DNA of 64,000 bases from Paludibacteraceae bacterium. GTDB taxonomy: Bacteria; Bacteroidota; Bacteroidia; Bacteroidales; Paludibacteraceae. A program made the translations under genes and the position numbers. The stretch lies in assembly GCA_905233415.1 (NCBI GenBank), contig CAJOEX010000002.1, positions 56,951 through 120,950 of the forward strand, in the 5' to 3' direction. The notes beneath the pieces were generated by a model, which worked only from the letters and a program-made list of their open reading frames with translations, was not told the origin of the DNA and ran no database searches. Numbering within the stretch: the stretch's first letter is position 1; each line of letters starts with the position of its first letter. Shown piece by piece: positions 25,314 to 33,980 of this stretch.

Positions 25314-25345
25314 CAAAAGTACTGCTTTATTTTGGATTGTGCAAG
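25314..25345 (-). promoter_or_regulatory. Promoter of tRNA-Cys and sufB
   Basis: Minus-strand TTG near 25342-25345 and TACTTTTG at 25314-25321. Identical over 33 bases to the AAA ATPase operon promoter at 6847-6879. Confidence 0.75.
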
Positions 25346-25382
25346 TTTTTTGTAAGAATAATTGCATTTTTCTCAAAAAATG

Positions 25383-26099
25383 CTATTTTCGGACGTTTTT
25401 TATGACTTCTTCCCGGATTAAGTCAATCGTATTCTGGGGATTCTCCTTGTCAAAAGTGTCCGGCATAATCGGTTTGCCGACATGCATGTGAACCGGATGG
25501 CGGGTTACATAGTGTGCTTTGCGGCTCATCACTTCGTAGCATCCGGAAAGCGAAATGGGAATAATGGGTAGGTTCAAGTCCAGCGCGATTCTGAAAGCTC
25601 CTTTCTTAAACGGACCGACTTCGCCGTCAAGCGACCGCGTTCCTTCCGGGAAGATAACCGTGCAGATACCGTCTTGCAGGGTCTGCTCCACTTCCAAGAG
25701 ACTTTCCCGTGCTGCGGCACCAGAACCACGTTTGATATAAACATGTCCGAGCATTTTGCAGGCAGTTCCTACAAAGGGTATTTTGCGCAGTTCCTGCTTC
25801 ATGAGCCATCTGAAGGTGACAGGGAGCCAGCCGTAAATAGTCCAAATGTCAAACATGGACTGGTGGTTGGCGATGAAGATATAGGATTGTCCTTTCTTGA
25901 TGTTTTCCAATCCGCTAACGCTTACCGGCAGGAAGAACGCCCACAGGAAAGTGCGTGCCCAAAAGGAGATAAAGCGATTAAGCCACAGCGCCTTGTTCCA
26001 ATGGGAGAAAAGAATCGTGGTTGTTGCAACAATCATCGTCCAAATCCACAAAAGCGGAAAGGCGATGAGGTACTGATAAAGGATGTATATAACTTTCAT
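25383..26099 (-). CDS. plsC: 1-acyl-sn-glycerol-3-phosphate acyltransferase (PlsC)
   Basis: A 238-residue membrane-bound acyltransferase making phosphatidic acid. Two hydrophobic N-terminal segments (IAFPLLWIWTMIVATTTILF and FLWAFFLPVSVSGL) anchor it. Motif I is NHQSMFDIW (catalytic HX4D), motif II region GHVYIKRGSG, motif III FPEGTRS, and motif IV LPIIPISLSG. Length is typical. It precedes sufB's tRNA in gene order but points the same way; the 11-base array at 26136-26190 lies immediately upstream. Confidence 0.92.
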   Translation of the reverse strand: MKVIYILYQYLIAFPLLWIWTMIVATTTILFSHWNKALWLNRFISFWARTFLWAFFLPVSVSGLENIKKGQSYIFIANHQSMFDIWTIYGWLPVTFRWLMKQELRKIPFVGTACKMLGHVYIKRGSGAAARESLLEVEQTLQDGICTVIFPEGTRSLDGEVGPFKKGAFRIALDLNLPIIPISLSGCYEVMSRKAHYVTRHPVHMHVGKPIMPDTFDKENPQNTIDLIREEVIKNVRK

Positions 26100-26135
26100 A
26101 TATATAATATATAAGGTGTTGTTCAGCGATTCGGT

Positions 26136-26190
26136 AATGTATCGTCAATCTATCGTCAATGTATCGTAAATCTATCGTAAATGTATCGTG
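26136..26190. repeat. 11-base tandem repeat, 5 copies
   Basis: Five exact-length units AATSTATCGTM (AATGTATCGTC, AATCTATCGTC, AATGTATCGTA, AATCTATCGTA, AATGTATCGTG) between plsC and the PfkB kinase. G and C alternate regularly at position 4. Confidence 0.9.
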
Positions 26191-26211
26191 TTTGACAGGG
26201 ACAAAACAGTA

Positions 26212-27216
26212 TCAATTTTGAATGTAACGGAGCATAAAACCGCGATACATGGCACAAATACGACGGATTTCATCCCACGTGCTTTCACTCAATTTGGTTC
26301 CGATGATTTCCACGACCCGTCCGGCAGCGATTGTACCGATTTCGCCACAACGGCGAATGTCAAATCCATCGGAAAGGGCATGCAAGAATCCGCCTGCGTA
26401 CAAGTCACCCGCTCCGGTAGAGTCGGTACAGGAAGTGGTAATGGCGCCAATGTGGAAAACGGTATCTGCTTGCTGGACATAACTGCCGCGTTTGCCGACT
26501 TTAACGATGGCGATGTCACATTGTTTGGCAATTTCGGCTACGGATTCTTCGGGATTCAAATGGGTATAAGCAAACGATTCATCCTCGTTGGCAAAGACGA
26601 TGTCCACGTATTTTTTTACCAAGTTTTCCAAGAATTCATGGTTTTCAGAAACCACATTGTAGCTTGCCAAGTCAAGTGAAATGGTGCATCCGGCTTCTTT
26701 TGCGAGTCGCATGGCTTTTTCGATGAGCGCATGGTCCTGCATGAGGTATCCCTCCAAGTGGAAAATATCGTAGCCGATGAATGCTTCTTTGTTGATGTCT
26801 TCCGGTTTAAGGTCTGCTGCGGCACCCAGATAGGTAGCAAACGTGCGTTCTCCGTCGGGCGTGATGAGCACGATACAACAGCCGGACATTTTGTCGGAAG
26901 AGGTCAAAAGTAAGGGATTGACTCCATTTTTGACGAGGTCATCGCGGTAAAAGTCTCCGATTTCGTCGTTTCCGATTTTACCGATAAAAGCCGCTTTTCC
27001 GCCAAGTTGTGTGATGGTTGTGACCGCGTTGCTGGCACTTCCGCCTGCGACCAGTTTTTTGCGGAAACTTGCAAACCGGAATTGGATTTGCTCGTTTTGC
27101 TCCATAGAAATCAAATTCATACTTCCTTTTGGGAGTCCCAATTCGCGGAGGTCATCTTCGGAGACTTGAATCAAGACATCGGTCAAAGCATTCCCTAAAC
27201 CCAGTACTTTTTTCAT
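26212..27216 (-). CDS. PfkB family carbohydrate/nucleoside kinase
   Basis: A 334-residue ribokinase-fold kinase. The GG-containing substrate segment (VAGGSASNAVTTITQLGG) and the C-terminal PfkB signature DSTGAGDLYAGGFLHAL, with the catalytic Asp, are intact. The overall sequence is like the adenosine kinase-type PfkB proteins found in Bacteroidota, but substrate is not certain. The ORF-track start (27258) falls inside the -7 box; the ATG at 27216 (MKKVLGLGNALTDVLIQV) matches the family N-terminus. Stands alone, upstream of the 11-base array and plsC. Confidence 0.88.
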   Translation of the reverse strand: MKKVLGLGNALTDVLIQVSEDDLRELGLPKGSMNLISMEQNEQIQFRFASFRKKLVAGGSASNAVTTITQLGGKAAFIGKIGNDEIGDFYRDDLVKNGVNPLLLTSSDKMSGCCIVLITPDGERTFATYLGAAADLKPEDINKEAFIGYDIFHLEGYLMQDHALIEKAMRLAKEAGCTISLDLASYNVVSENHEFLENLVKKYVDIVFANEDESFAYTHLNPEESVAEIAKQCDIAIVKVGKRGSYVQQADTVFHIGAITTSCTDSTGAGDLYAGGFLHALSDGFDIRRCGEIGTIAAGRVVEIIGTKLSESTWDEIRRICAMYRGFMLRYIQN

Positions 27217-27255
27217 AAAAAACCCGTTTTTTGGTATAAAAATCAAAAATTTTTG

Positions 27256-27263
27256 CAAAGATA
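27256..27263 (-). promoter_or_regulatory. -7 box of PfkB kinase gene
   Basis: TATCTTTG on the minus strand, 40 bases from the chosen start; the -33 region is only an A/T-run, so this is a partial match. Confidence 0.5.
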
Positions 27264-27284
27264 GTAATTTTTTTTGAAAAAAAC

Positions 27285-27315
27285 TTTGTCATATAAAAAA
27301 AAAGTTGTAATTTTG
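27285..27315 (+). promoter_or_regulatory. Promoter of tRNA-Asn
   Basis: TTTG at 27285-27288, 19-base spacer, TAATTTTG at 27308-27315, 45 bases before the tRNA. Confidence 0.7.
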
Positions 27316-27360
27316 CAGCCGCTTTTGAGAAAGAAAGTAAAAAATCGTTCCGAAAAGCAA

Positions 27361-27434
27361 GCTTCCTTAGCTCAGTCGGTTAGAGCATCTGACTGTTAAT
27401 CAGGGGGTCCTAGGTTCAAGTCCTAGAGGGAGCG
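27361..27434 (+). tRNA. tRNA-Asn (GTT)
   Basis: Acceptor GCTTCCT/AGGGAGC, D-arm GCTCAGTCGGTTAGAGC, anticodon stem-loop TCTGACTGTTAATCAGG (anticodon GTT), T-arm CTAGGTTCAAGTCCTAG. CCA is not encoded. Confidence 0.95.
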
Positions 27435-27437
27435 CAC

Positions 27438-27472
27438 GAGTGATGACAAAAATGTCATCACTCTATTTTTTT
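27438..27472 (+). terminator. Terminator of tRNA-Asn
   Basis: Stem GAGTGATGACA (27438-27448) with TGTCATCACTC (27453-27463) followed by a T-run. Confidence 0.9.
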
Positions 27473-27491
27473 GAAAAAAATTTTTTTTTCA

Positions 27492-27523
27492 TTTGCAAAT
27501 ATGAAAAAAATGTAGTACCTTTG
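27492..27523 (+). promoter_or_regulatory. Promoter of mre-rod operon
   Basis: TTTG at 27492-27495, 20-base spacer, TACCTTTG at 27516-27523, about 68 bases before mreB. Confidence 0.75.
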
Positions 27524-27591
27524 CGCAATTTTACACATTTTTGTGTAAAGGGGTCAATTTCGGGTAGAAAAATTAACAAAAAAACACAATA

Positions 27592-28611
27592 ATGGGACTT
27601 TTTTCTTTTACGCAAGAGATTGCGATTGACTTGGGCACAGCGAACACGATTATCATTTGTGATGATCAGGTCGTGGTAGATGAGCCGTCGGTAGTGGCAA
27701 TCAGTATTGCAGACAACAAAATGGTAGCTGTGGGTCGCAAAGCGCAGCAGATGATTGGTAAAGGCGGTAACATGATTCGTACTGTCCGTCCTCTCCGGGA
27801 TGGCGTGATTGCAGATTTCTATGCCTGCGAGATGATGATTCGCGGTATGATCCGCATGATTCCGAAACAAGCTCGTTTGTTTTCGCCGAGTATCAAAATG
27901 GTGATTTGTATTCCGTCCGGCTCAACAGAAGTAGAGATTCGTGCGGTGCGCGACAGTTCGGAACATGCCGGCGGCCGCGACGTTTACATGATTTACGAGC
28001 CAATGGCCGCTGCCATCGGAATGGGAATTGACGTGGAGAGTCCCGAAGGTTGCATGGTGGTTGATATAGGCGGCGGAACGACGGAGATTGCGGTTATATC
28101 GCTTGGCGGCATTGTGGCGAACAAGTCCATCAAGATAGCAGGTGACGACTTCAATGCGGATATTGTGGAATACATGGGACGTATGCACAATCTGCGTATA
28201 GACGAGCCGACGGCAGAACGGATTAAGATTCAGGTGGGTTCCGCATTGCCGGAACTGGAAGATGCTCCGGAAGATTTCATGGTAATCGGTCCGAACAAAG
28301 TGACAGCCCTTCCGATGCAAGTGCCTGTATCGTATCAGGAAATTGCGCATTGCCTGGAGAAGAGCATCTCAAAAGTGGAACAGGCTGTTCTGCAAGCATT
28401 GGAATCGACTCCTCCCGAATTGTATGCCGATATTGTCAAACGCGGTATTTACCTGGCAGGTGGCGGTGCGCTTCTACACGGTTTGGCAAAACGTTTGTCT
28501 GACAAGATTACGATACCGTTCCATGTGGCAGAAGACCCATTGCGTGCGGTAGCCCGCGGAACAGGTGTTGCACTGAAGAATGTAAATAACTTCGGATTCC
28601 TGATTCGTTAA
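27592..28611 (+). CDS. mreB: Rod shape-determining actin homologue MreB
   Basis: A 339-residue bacterial actin that guides lateral cell-wall synthesis. Phosphate 1 is IAIDLGTANTIIICDD, phosphate 2 VVDIGGGTTEIAVISLGG, and the adenosine region is GIYLAGGGALLHGLAKRL. Length matches the family, and the Mre N-terminal amphipathic MGLFSF is present. It heads an operon of five elongasome genes; its stop codon overlaps the mreC start (TAATG). It implies a rod-shaped or elongated cell. Confidence 0.96.
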   Translation: MGLFSFTQEIAIDLGTANTIIICDDQVVVDEPSVVAISIADNKMVAVGRKAQQMIGKGGNMIRTVRPLRDGVIADFYACEMMIRGMIRMIPKQARLFSPSIKMVICIPSGSTEVEIRAVRDSSEHAGGRDVYMIYEPMAAAIGMGIDVESPEGCMVVDIGGGTTEIAVISLGGIVANKSIKIAGDDFNADIVEYMGRMHNLRIDEPTAERIKIQVGSALPELEDAPEDFMVIGPNKVTALPMQVPVSYQEIAHCLEKSISKVEQAVLQALESTPPELYADIVKRGIYLAGGGALLHGLAKRLSDKITIPFHVAEDPLRAVARGTGVALKNVNNFGFLIR

Positions 28612-29435
28612 TGAACAGTCTGCTCAAGTTCATACAAAAATACAGCAACTTCCTGATATTCATTATTCTGGAAGTTGTTGCTTTTTTGCTTTTGACGAGC
28701 TATAACGAATATCCGAAGAGCAGTGTTCTGTCCACGTCGAATGCAGTAGTCGCTTTCAATTACCAAGTGGCAAACGATGTGGCTTCTTATTTCCGTCTGC
28801 GTTCGGTAAATGAACAATTGCAGCGGGAAAATGCCGCTTTGCGCACCCAAGTTGCTGAATTGCAGAATCTGGTGGAGGATTCAATAGAGCATGAAGCATA
28901 CACCTATTCCCATTTGGATTACTCCTGCCTTCCGGCGAAAGTGATTCAGCTGAGTACCAACAAAGAGCACAACTATCTGACTATCAACAAGGGCTTGCGC
29001 GACAGCGTTTATCGCGGGATGGGAGTTCGTAACAGTGAAGGGGCAGTCGGCTTTGTTACAACTGTCAGCGAGCATTTTGCCGTGGTGATTCCGATTATCA
29101 ACACCAATAGCAAGATTAGTGCCAAATTCCTTAAGAACGGCTATTACGGCACGGTGGAATGGGATGGAATAGATTACCGTTTTGCCCGATTGACCGATAT
29201 TGCTTCGCATCTGACGGTTGAAACAGGCGATACGATTGTGACGAGCGGTCTTTCTCCGGTATTTCCGGCAGATATTCCGTTGGCCATTGTGGAGAAAGCT
29301 GAACTGAAGGAAGGTGATTCGTACTATACAATCCAAGTGCGGTTGCAGACCGATTTTCGGAAGTTGAACTATGTTCAACTGATTGACAATCATACGCATA
29401 ACGAAGAAATGTCTTTGTCCGTCGATGCAAAATAA
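28611..29435 (+). CDS. mreC: Rod shape-determining protein MreC
   Basis: A 274-residue bitopic protein. One N-terminal membrane helix (FLIFIILEVVAFLLLTSYNEYP) is followed by a coiled coil (RSVNEQLQRENAALRTQVAELQNLVEDS) and the beta-barrel periplasmic domain with GVRNSEGAVGFV and GDTIVTSGLSPVFPADIPL. MreC links MreB to PBP2/RodA. It overlaps both neighbours by a few bases, consistent with translational coupling. Confidence 0.93.
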   Translation: MNSLLKFIQKYSNFLIFIILEVVAFLLLTSYNEYPKSSVLSTSNAVVAFNYQVANDVASYFRLRSVNEQLQRENAALRTQVAELQNLVEDSIEHEAYTYSHLDYSCLPAKVIQLSTNKEHNYLTINKGLRDSVYRGMGVRNSEGAVGFVTTVSEHFAVVIPIINTNSKISAKFLKNGYYGTVEWDGIDYRFARLTDIASHLTVETGDTIVTSGLSPVFPADIPLAIVEKAELKEGDSYYTIQVRLQTDFRKLNYVQLIDNHTHNEEMSLSVDAK

Positions 29436-29913
29436 AGTGTATGCATATTGGTTAATTGCCATTTTGTTGCAGATATTTCTGTTCAACAATCTGCAATTTC
29501 ATGGTTTGTGCCAGCCGCAGGTTTATATCCTATGCCTGTTAGCTATGCCGATAATTCTGCCCCATTGGGCGGATATGCTGATTGGCTTTGCGGTAGGTCT
29601 GCTGATGGATATTCTTTGTAATTCAATAGGTGTCCATACGGCAGCCTGCGTTCTTCTGATGTATGTCCGCAAACCGCTTATTGCCGCTTTTGTCCAGGAG
29701 CATGAGCGTCTGACAGGCGAGATCAGCTGGCTTACTGTCAGCCATGATGCATTCATCAAATATATAGTCGTTTTGATTTTCATCCATCAAGTGACTGTCA
29801 GTATGTTAACGGCATGGAGTTTCCACCATTTCGGAATGACAATTCTGCAAATTATTATCAGTGCCGGATTGAATATCGGTCTGATTTTAGGGTATAATAT
29901 TATCCGCAAGTAA
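29425..29913 (+). CDS. mreD: Rod shape-determining protein MreD
   Basis: A 162-residue polytopic membrane protein with five hydrophobic segments (YWLIAILLQIFLFNNL, VYILCLLAMPIILPHWADML, GFAVGLLMDILCNSIGVHTAACVLLMY, FIKYIVVLIFIHQVTVSML, LQIIISAGLNIGLILGY). The position between mreC and mrdA and the GLLMDI signature support MreD. The ATG at 29425 overlapping the mreC stop is chosen; the ORF-track start (29383) adds residues that read in the mreC coding region. Confidence 0.88.
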   Translation: MQNKVYAYWLIAILLQIFLFNNLQFHGLCQPQVYILCLLAMPIILPHWADMLIGFAVGLLMDILCNSIGVHTAACVLLMYVRKPLIAAFVQEHERLTGEISWLTVSHDAFIKYIVVLIFIHQVTVSMLTAWSFHHFGMTILQIIISAGLNIGLILGYNIIRK

Positions 29914-29916
29914 CCG

Positions 29917-31755
29917 ATGATAAATGATAAGTACTATAACCGGCGTTATGTTATCAGCGGCATAGCCGTTGCTATTGTACTTATATACATCATCAAATTG
30001 TTTATGGTGCAGATTATCGACCAATCAACCAAGGAAAAGGCCGAGAGTAATGCACTTGTCCGACAGACCGTCTATCCGTCACGCGGGTTGATATATGACA
30101 GGAACGGCGAATTGCTGGTTTTCAATCAGCCGATTTATGATGTCACAATTGTGTTGCGTGAGATGGGAAATGACTTTGACACGCTTGCTTTCTGCGATGT
30201 GCTTGGTATCGACCGCGAGACATTTGACAGCCGTATAGCCGAGATTAGCAACGTGCGGAAGAACCGGGGATTTTCCCGCTATACACCGCAAGTGTTCATG
30301 TCGCAGTTGAACAAGGTGGATGTAGCTCCGTTGCAGGAGTCGCTGTATCGTTTTCCGGGTATTTCGCTCCGCAAAAGGACATTACGGGATTATACTTACC
30401 ATGCTGCGGCTCATGCGTTGGGAAGTGTCGGAGAAGTGAGTTCCCAAGATATCAAAAAGGACAATTATTATGTGCAGGGTGACTATGCGGGGCGCGACGG
30501 AATAGAACGGACCTATGAAGCGCAACTACGCGGCATAAAGGGTGAGGAGATACTGCTTCGCGACTCTCACGGACGTCTGCAGGGCCGGTTTAAGGAGGGG
30601 GAAGAGGATGTGCCTGCACAAGCCGGAACGGACTTGTATCTGACATTGGATATACAGCTGCAACTGCTTGCCGAGCAACTGCTGACCGGTAAAATCGGCA
30701 GTGCTGTAGCAATAGAACCAGCTACGGGTGAGATATTGGCAATGGCTTCCAGCCCGACGTGGAATCCGCAATTGTTGGTCGGAAAAATCCGTTCGGAGAA
30801 CTATGCCAGACTGTCGCAGGACGAAACCAAGCCGCTGTATAACCGTGCTACACAAGCAACCTACTCTCCCGGTTCGACATTCAAGGTCATTCAGTCACTG
30901 GTTTGTCTGCAGGAGGGCGGAATCCGTCCGACCACCGAATATCCCTGCAGCGGTCCGCAGTCCACGCCGATAAAATGTACTCACCATCATGGAAGCCCCG
31001 TGTCGCTGGAAAAAGCGATAGAGCAGAGTTGTAATCCGTATTTCTGGTGCGCGTTCCGCGATATGCTGCAAAAAGACGGTTATGGTGTGGATAATGAGCC
31101 ATTCAGGAAGCGTTATCAGTTATGGCGTGATGATGTGATGCAATTCGGTTTGGGGCAGCGGTTCACAGATTCCGACCTTGGCGAGCAGTCCTCCGGAAGT
31201 ATTCCGTCAATTGCATTCTATGACCGCTATTATGGTAAGAAAGGTTGGAAAGCCATTACGATTCGTTCACTCAGTATCGGACAGGGCGAGATTCTGGTTA
31301 CCCCGCTTCAACTTGCCAACGAAGCGGCCATTGTAGCCAACGGAGGCTATTATATATCTCCGCATTTGAATCGGAATGACTCGATGAAATCTAAGAAACA
31401 TACAACTTCCATCGATTCAAAATATTTTCCGCTTGTCCGCGAAGGTATGCATAAAGTGATGACCAACGGAACCGGCCGATGGTACAATATTGACACTCTT
31501 GCCATGTGCGGTAAAACCGGTACGGTTCAGAATCCGCATGGTAAAGATCATGCTATTTTCATTGGTTTTGCCCCGAAAGACAATCCGCAGATTGCGGTAG
31601 CTGTAGTAGTCGAAAATGCCGGTTTCGGTGCTACATGGGCAGCACCTATCGCTTCGCTGATGATGGAGCAGTATTTGTTCGGTGAAATCGAAAGAAAACC
31701 ACTTTTTAACCGCATAAAAGACGCTGTATTGAATGAGCACGTCACGCAATGGTAA
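29917..31755 (+). CDS. mrdA: Penicillin-binding protein 2 (MrdA)
   Basis: A 612-residue monofunctional transpeptidase of the elongasome. N-terminal membrane anchor GIAVAIVLIYIIKLFMVQII, dimerisation domain beginning RQTVYPSRGLIYDRNGELLVFNQPIYDV, then the transpeptidase with SPGSTFK (nucleophile Ser, Lys), SCN in IEQSCNPYFW, and KTGT in CGKTGTVQNPHGKDHAIFIGFAP. It cross-links the glycan strands made by RodA, whose gene follows with a 23-base overlap. Confidence 0.95.
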   Translation: MINDKYYNRRYVISGIAVAIVLIYIIKLFMVQIIDQSTKEKAESNALVRQTVYPSRGLIYDRNGELLVFNQPIYDVTIVLREMGNDFDTLAFCDVLGIDRETFDSRIAEISNVRKNRGFSRYTPQVFMSQLNKVDVAPLQESLYRFPGISLRKRTLRDYTYHAAAHALGSVGEVSSQDIKKDNYYVQGDYAGRDGIERTYEAQLRGIKGEEILLRDSHGRLQGRFKEGEEDVPAQAGTDLYLTLDIQLQLLAEQLLTGKIGSAVAIEPATGEILAMASSPTWNPQLLVGKIRSENYARLSQDETKPLYNRATQATYSPGSTFKVIQSLVCLQEGGIRPTTEYPCSGPQSTPIKCTHHHGSPVSLEKAIEQSCNPYFWCAFRDMLQKDGYGVDNEPFRKRYQLWRDDVMQFGLGQRFTDSDLGEQSSGSIPSIAFYDRYYGKKGWKAITIRSLSIGQGEILVTPLQLANEAAIVANGGYYISPHLNRNDSMKSKKHTTSIDSKYFPLVREGMHKVMTNGTGRWYNIDTLAMCGKTGTVQNPHGKDHAIFIGFAPKDNPQIAVAVVVENAGFGATWAAPIASLMMEQYLFGEIERKPLFNRIKDAVLNEHVTQW

Positions 31756-33007
31756 CATATTAACGAACATAGACTGGCCGACAGTCCTTATGTTTCTTGC
31801 GCTGTCGCTTTTCGGCTGGATAAATATTTACGGTGCCAGTTATACCTACGATTCCACCGGTATTTTTGATTTCTCCACCCGCGCGGGCAAACAGTTTGTA
31901 TGGATTGTTTCCGCCATTGTGATGGGAAGTGTAATACTCATCATTGATTATAAAACCTATGATGTGCTCGCCTATTTTCTGTACGGTGTGATGCTTGTTG
32001 TCCTGCTGGCAACACCTGTTTTTGCGCACAATGTCAAAGGTTCGTATTCATGGCTTACTTTCGGGCCTGTAAGCATACAGCCTGCCGAATTTGCCAAGTG
32101 CATGACTGCGCTTGCTTTGGCGAAATATATGGGACGCTATGAGTACAAACTGCGTGACTGGCACGATTTGCTTGTCCCGTTCTCCATTATCGGAGTGCCG
32201 ATGTTTATTATTATGGTGCTGCAGCGCGAAACCGGTTCTGCCTTGGTTTTTGCAGCGTTTCTTCTTGTCTTTTACCGTCAGGGAATGAGTGGTTGGGTAC
32301 TGTTGGCAGGTGTGCTTGCCGCAGTGGTGTTTATTCTTGTTATCCGCTTCTCTTTCTGGCCGGCGCTGGTGCTTCTGGTTGTCGTATTCGGACTGCTTAT
32401 ATGGCGCACATGGAAAATAAAACGCTACTATAAATGGTTGCTCCTTGTCGCCTTTGTGGTCAGTATCGGTTATGCGTTTGCCTGCAATTTTGCTTTTACC
32501 AAAGTTCTTCAACCGCACCAACGTACCCGTATTGAAGTGCTGTTGGGTATGAAAGATGATCCTTCCGGTGCCGGATATAATGTGACTCAGGCCAAAATTG
32601 CCATCGGTTCTGGACGGTTTGCCGGCAAAGGCTGGCTGCAAGGCACGCAGAGCCAGCTCAAATATGTGCCGGAGCAGGATACCGACTTCATCTTCTGCAC
32701 CGTTGGCGAAGAGTGGGGATTTGTCGGCACTACCGGTGTGCTGCTGATTTATTTGATTTTCATTTTGCGGCTAATCAGTATTGCCGAACGACAGCGGGAC
32801 ACTTTCAGCCAGATTTATTGCTATTCGGTTGCCTGTATTTTCCTTGTTCACCTTACCATCAATATCGGTATGGTCTTAGGTCTGTTGCCGGTTATCGGCA
32901 TTCCGTTGCCGTTTTTCAGTTACGGTGGAAGTTCGATGTGGGGATTCAGTCTGCTGCTTTTCATTCTATTGCGGCTAGATGCGGCACGCGTGGAGAAGCT
33001 GCATTGA
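31733..33007 (+). CDS. rodA: Peptidoglycan polymerase RodA
   Basis: A 424-residue SEDS-family glycosyltransferase with about ten membrane helices. Family motifs: KGSYSWLTFGPVSIQPAEFAK, the catalytic-Asp loop YVPEQDTDFIFCTVGEEWGFVG, and PVIGIPLPFFSYGGSS. It polymerises lipid II for side-wall synthesis together with MrdA. Last gene of the mre operon, ended by the hairpin at 33029-33060. Confidence 0.95.
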   Translation: MSTSRNGNILTNIDWPTVLMFLALSLFGWINIYGASYTYDSTGIFDFSTRAGKQFVWIVSAIVMGSVILIIDYKTYDVLAYFLYGVMLVVLLATPVFAHNVKGSYSWLTFGPVSIQPAEFAKCMTALALAKYMGRYEYKLRDWHDLLVPFSIIGVPMFIIMVLQRETGSALVFAAFLLVFYRQGMSGWVLLAGVLAAVVFILVIRFSFWPALVLLVVVFGLLIWRTWKIKRYYKWLLLVAFVVSIGYAFACNFAFTKVLQPHQRTRIEVLLGMKDDPSGAGYNVTQAKIAIGSGRFAGKGWLQGTQSQLKYVPEQDTDFIFCTVGEEWGFVGTTGVLLIYLIFILRLISIAERQRDTFSQIYCYSVACIFLVHLTINIGMVLGLLPVIGIPLPFFSYGGSSMWGFSLLLFILLRLDAARVEKLH

Positions 33008-33028
33008 TTTTCAGGAACATAAAAATGA

Positions 33029-33060
33029 GAAAAGAGCGCGTCTCCCGACGAGCTCTTTTC
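33029..33060 (+). terminator. Hairpin after rodA
   Basis: GAAAAGAGC (33029-33037) pairs with GCTCTTTTC (33052-33060); no strong T-run follows beyond the stem itself. Confidence 0.6.
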
Positions 33061-33150
33061 AATGAAAAACACTATTTATTAAATAACACAATTAAGAAAA
33101 AAACACTAACTCTTATGTTAGCCTCTGTTATGAAAAAACTTTTACTTTTA

Positions 33151-33834
33151 TTATGATTTGCTGTTTATCAGTTTATAGCCTTTGCCGTGGACTGCAAAAA
33201 TCTGGAGTCCTGTTCCTTGTAACAGGTGGCGAAGGTGGTTAATATATACGCACAAGGAACGTACTGCAAAGTGGTTGTCCATTTGCCACAATGTGCGTAA
33301 AATTAGGTGACGATCCACCAGTGTGTTCATATTCTGGCACAGCATGAGAAGCAAATCATTCTCACGTGCTGCAATATGCCGGCCGTCAAAAGTCTGGTGT
33401 AATGCGTCAAAATGCTTTCCGCCAAGGTCAAACACCATTTCTTGCGAGTTGAAAACCGGTTTGCAACGACGGAGAACAGCCTCAACCTTGCATATCAGCA
33501 GTTCCACCGAAAGCGGTTTTACCAAATAATCGTCACAGCCAAGTTTGTATGCCTGAATGATATCTTCCTGTGCGCCGTTCGGCATGACCATAATCACCGG
33601 CAATTGGTTATTGGTTTTACGGATGGTTTCCAGTACCTCAAAGCCGTTTACTTTGGTCATATTCACATTCAGCAGACAGATGTCCGTCTGTCCGGCAGCC
33701 ACTTTGAGCAGTGCCTCCTCACCGTCTGCAGCTGTGATAACGCCATAACCATGCTCGTGAAGATAATCAACCAGGACTGTTGTCAGGTTGACATCATCAT
33801 CGCACAGGAGAATATTAGTTTTTGGTGTCTTCAT
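33151..33834 (-). CDS. Orphan OmpR-type response regulator with degenerate receiver
   Basis: A 227-residue DNA-binding regulator: receiver domain 1-120 and winged-helix domain 130-227 (SLCVYINHLRHLLQGTGLQIFAVHGKGYKL). The acidic pair (CDDD, 12-14) and the conserved Lys (YLVKPLS) are present, but the phospho-acceptor Asp is Asn56 in ICLLNVNMTKVNGFEVL, and the usual Thr/Ser after strand 4 is Met (VIMVMPNG). It is therefore unlikely to be switched by phosphorylation in the normal way. No histidine kinase gene is near. It converges on the mre operon. Targets unknown. Confidence 0.85.
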   Translation of the reverse strand: MKTPKTNILLCDDDVNLTTVLVDYLHEHGYGVITAADGEEALLKVAAGQTDICLLNVNMTKVNGFEVLETIRKTNNQLPVIMVMPNGAQEDIIQAYKLGCDDYLVKPLSVELLICKVEAVLRRCKPVFNSQEMVFDLGGKHFDALHQTFDGRHIAARENDLLLMLCQNMNTLVDRHLILRTLWQMDNHFAVRSLCVYINHLRHLLQGTGLQIFAVHGKGYKLINSKS

Positions 33835-33938
33835 AATTTAACCATTTTTTTACATTACAAAAATCGTGCCAAAGTAGTGTGATATGAGAATAATATTTGA
33901 AAATTTTGCAGAAGATAGTGTTTTTTTAATGGAAATTG

Positions 33939-33969
33939 TTGCGTATATACAATTTTTGTAGTACCTTTG
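33939..33969 (+). promoter_or_regulatory. Promoter of exonuclease-methyltransferase pair
   Basis: TTG at 33939-33941, 20-base spacer, TACCTTTG at 33962-33969, 11 bases before the chosen start. Confidence 0.7.
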
Positions 33970-33980
33970 TCGGCGAATTT

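Noticed and set aside
33115-33156. Tiny ORF MLASVMKKLLLLL after rodA
   Set aside because: Thirteen residues of low complexity after the operon's hairpin; no supporting signal.
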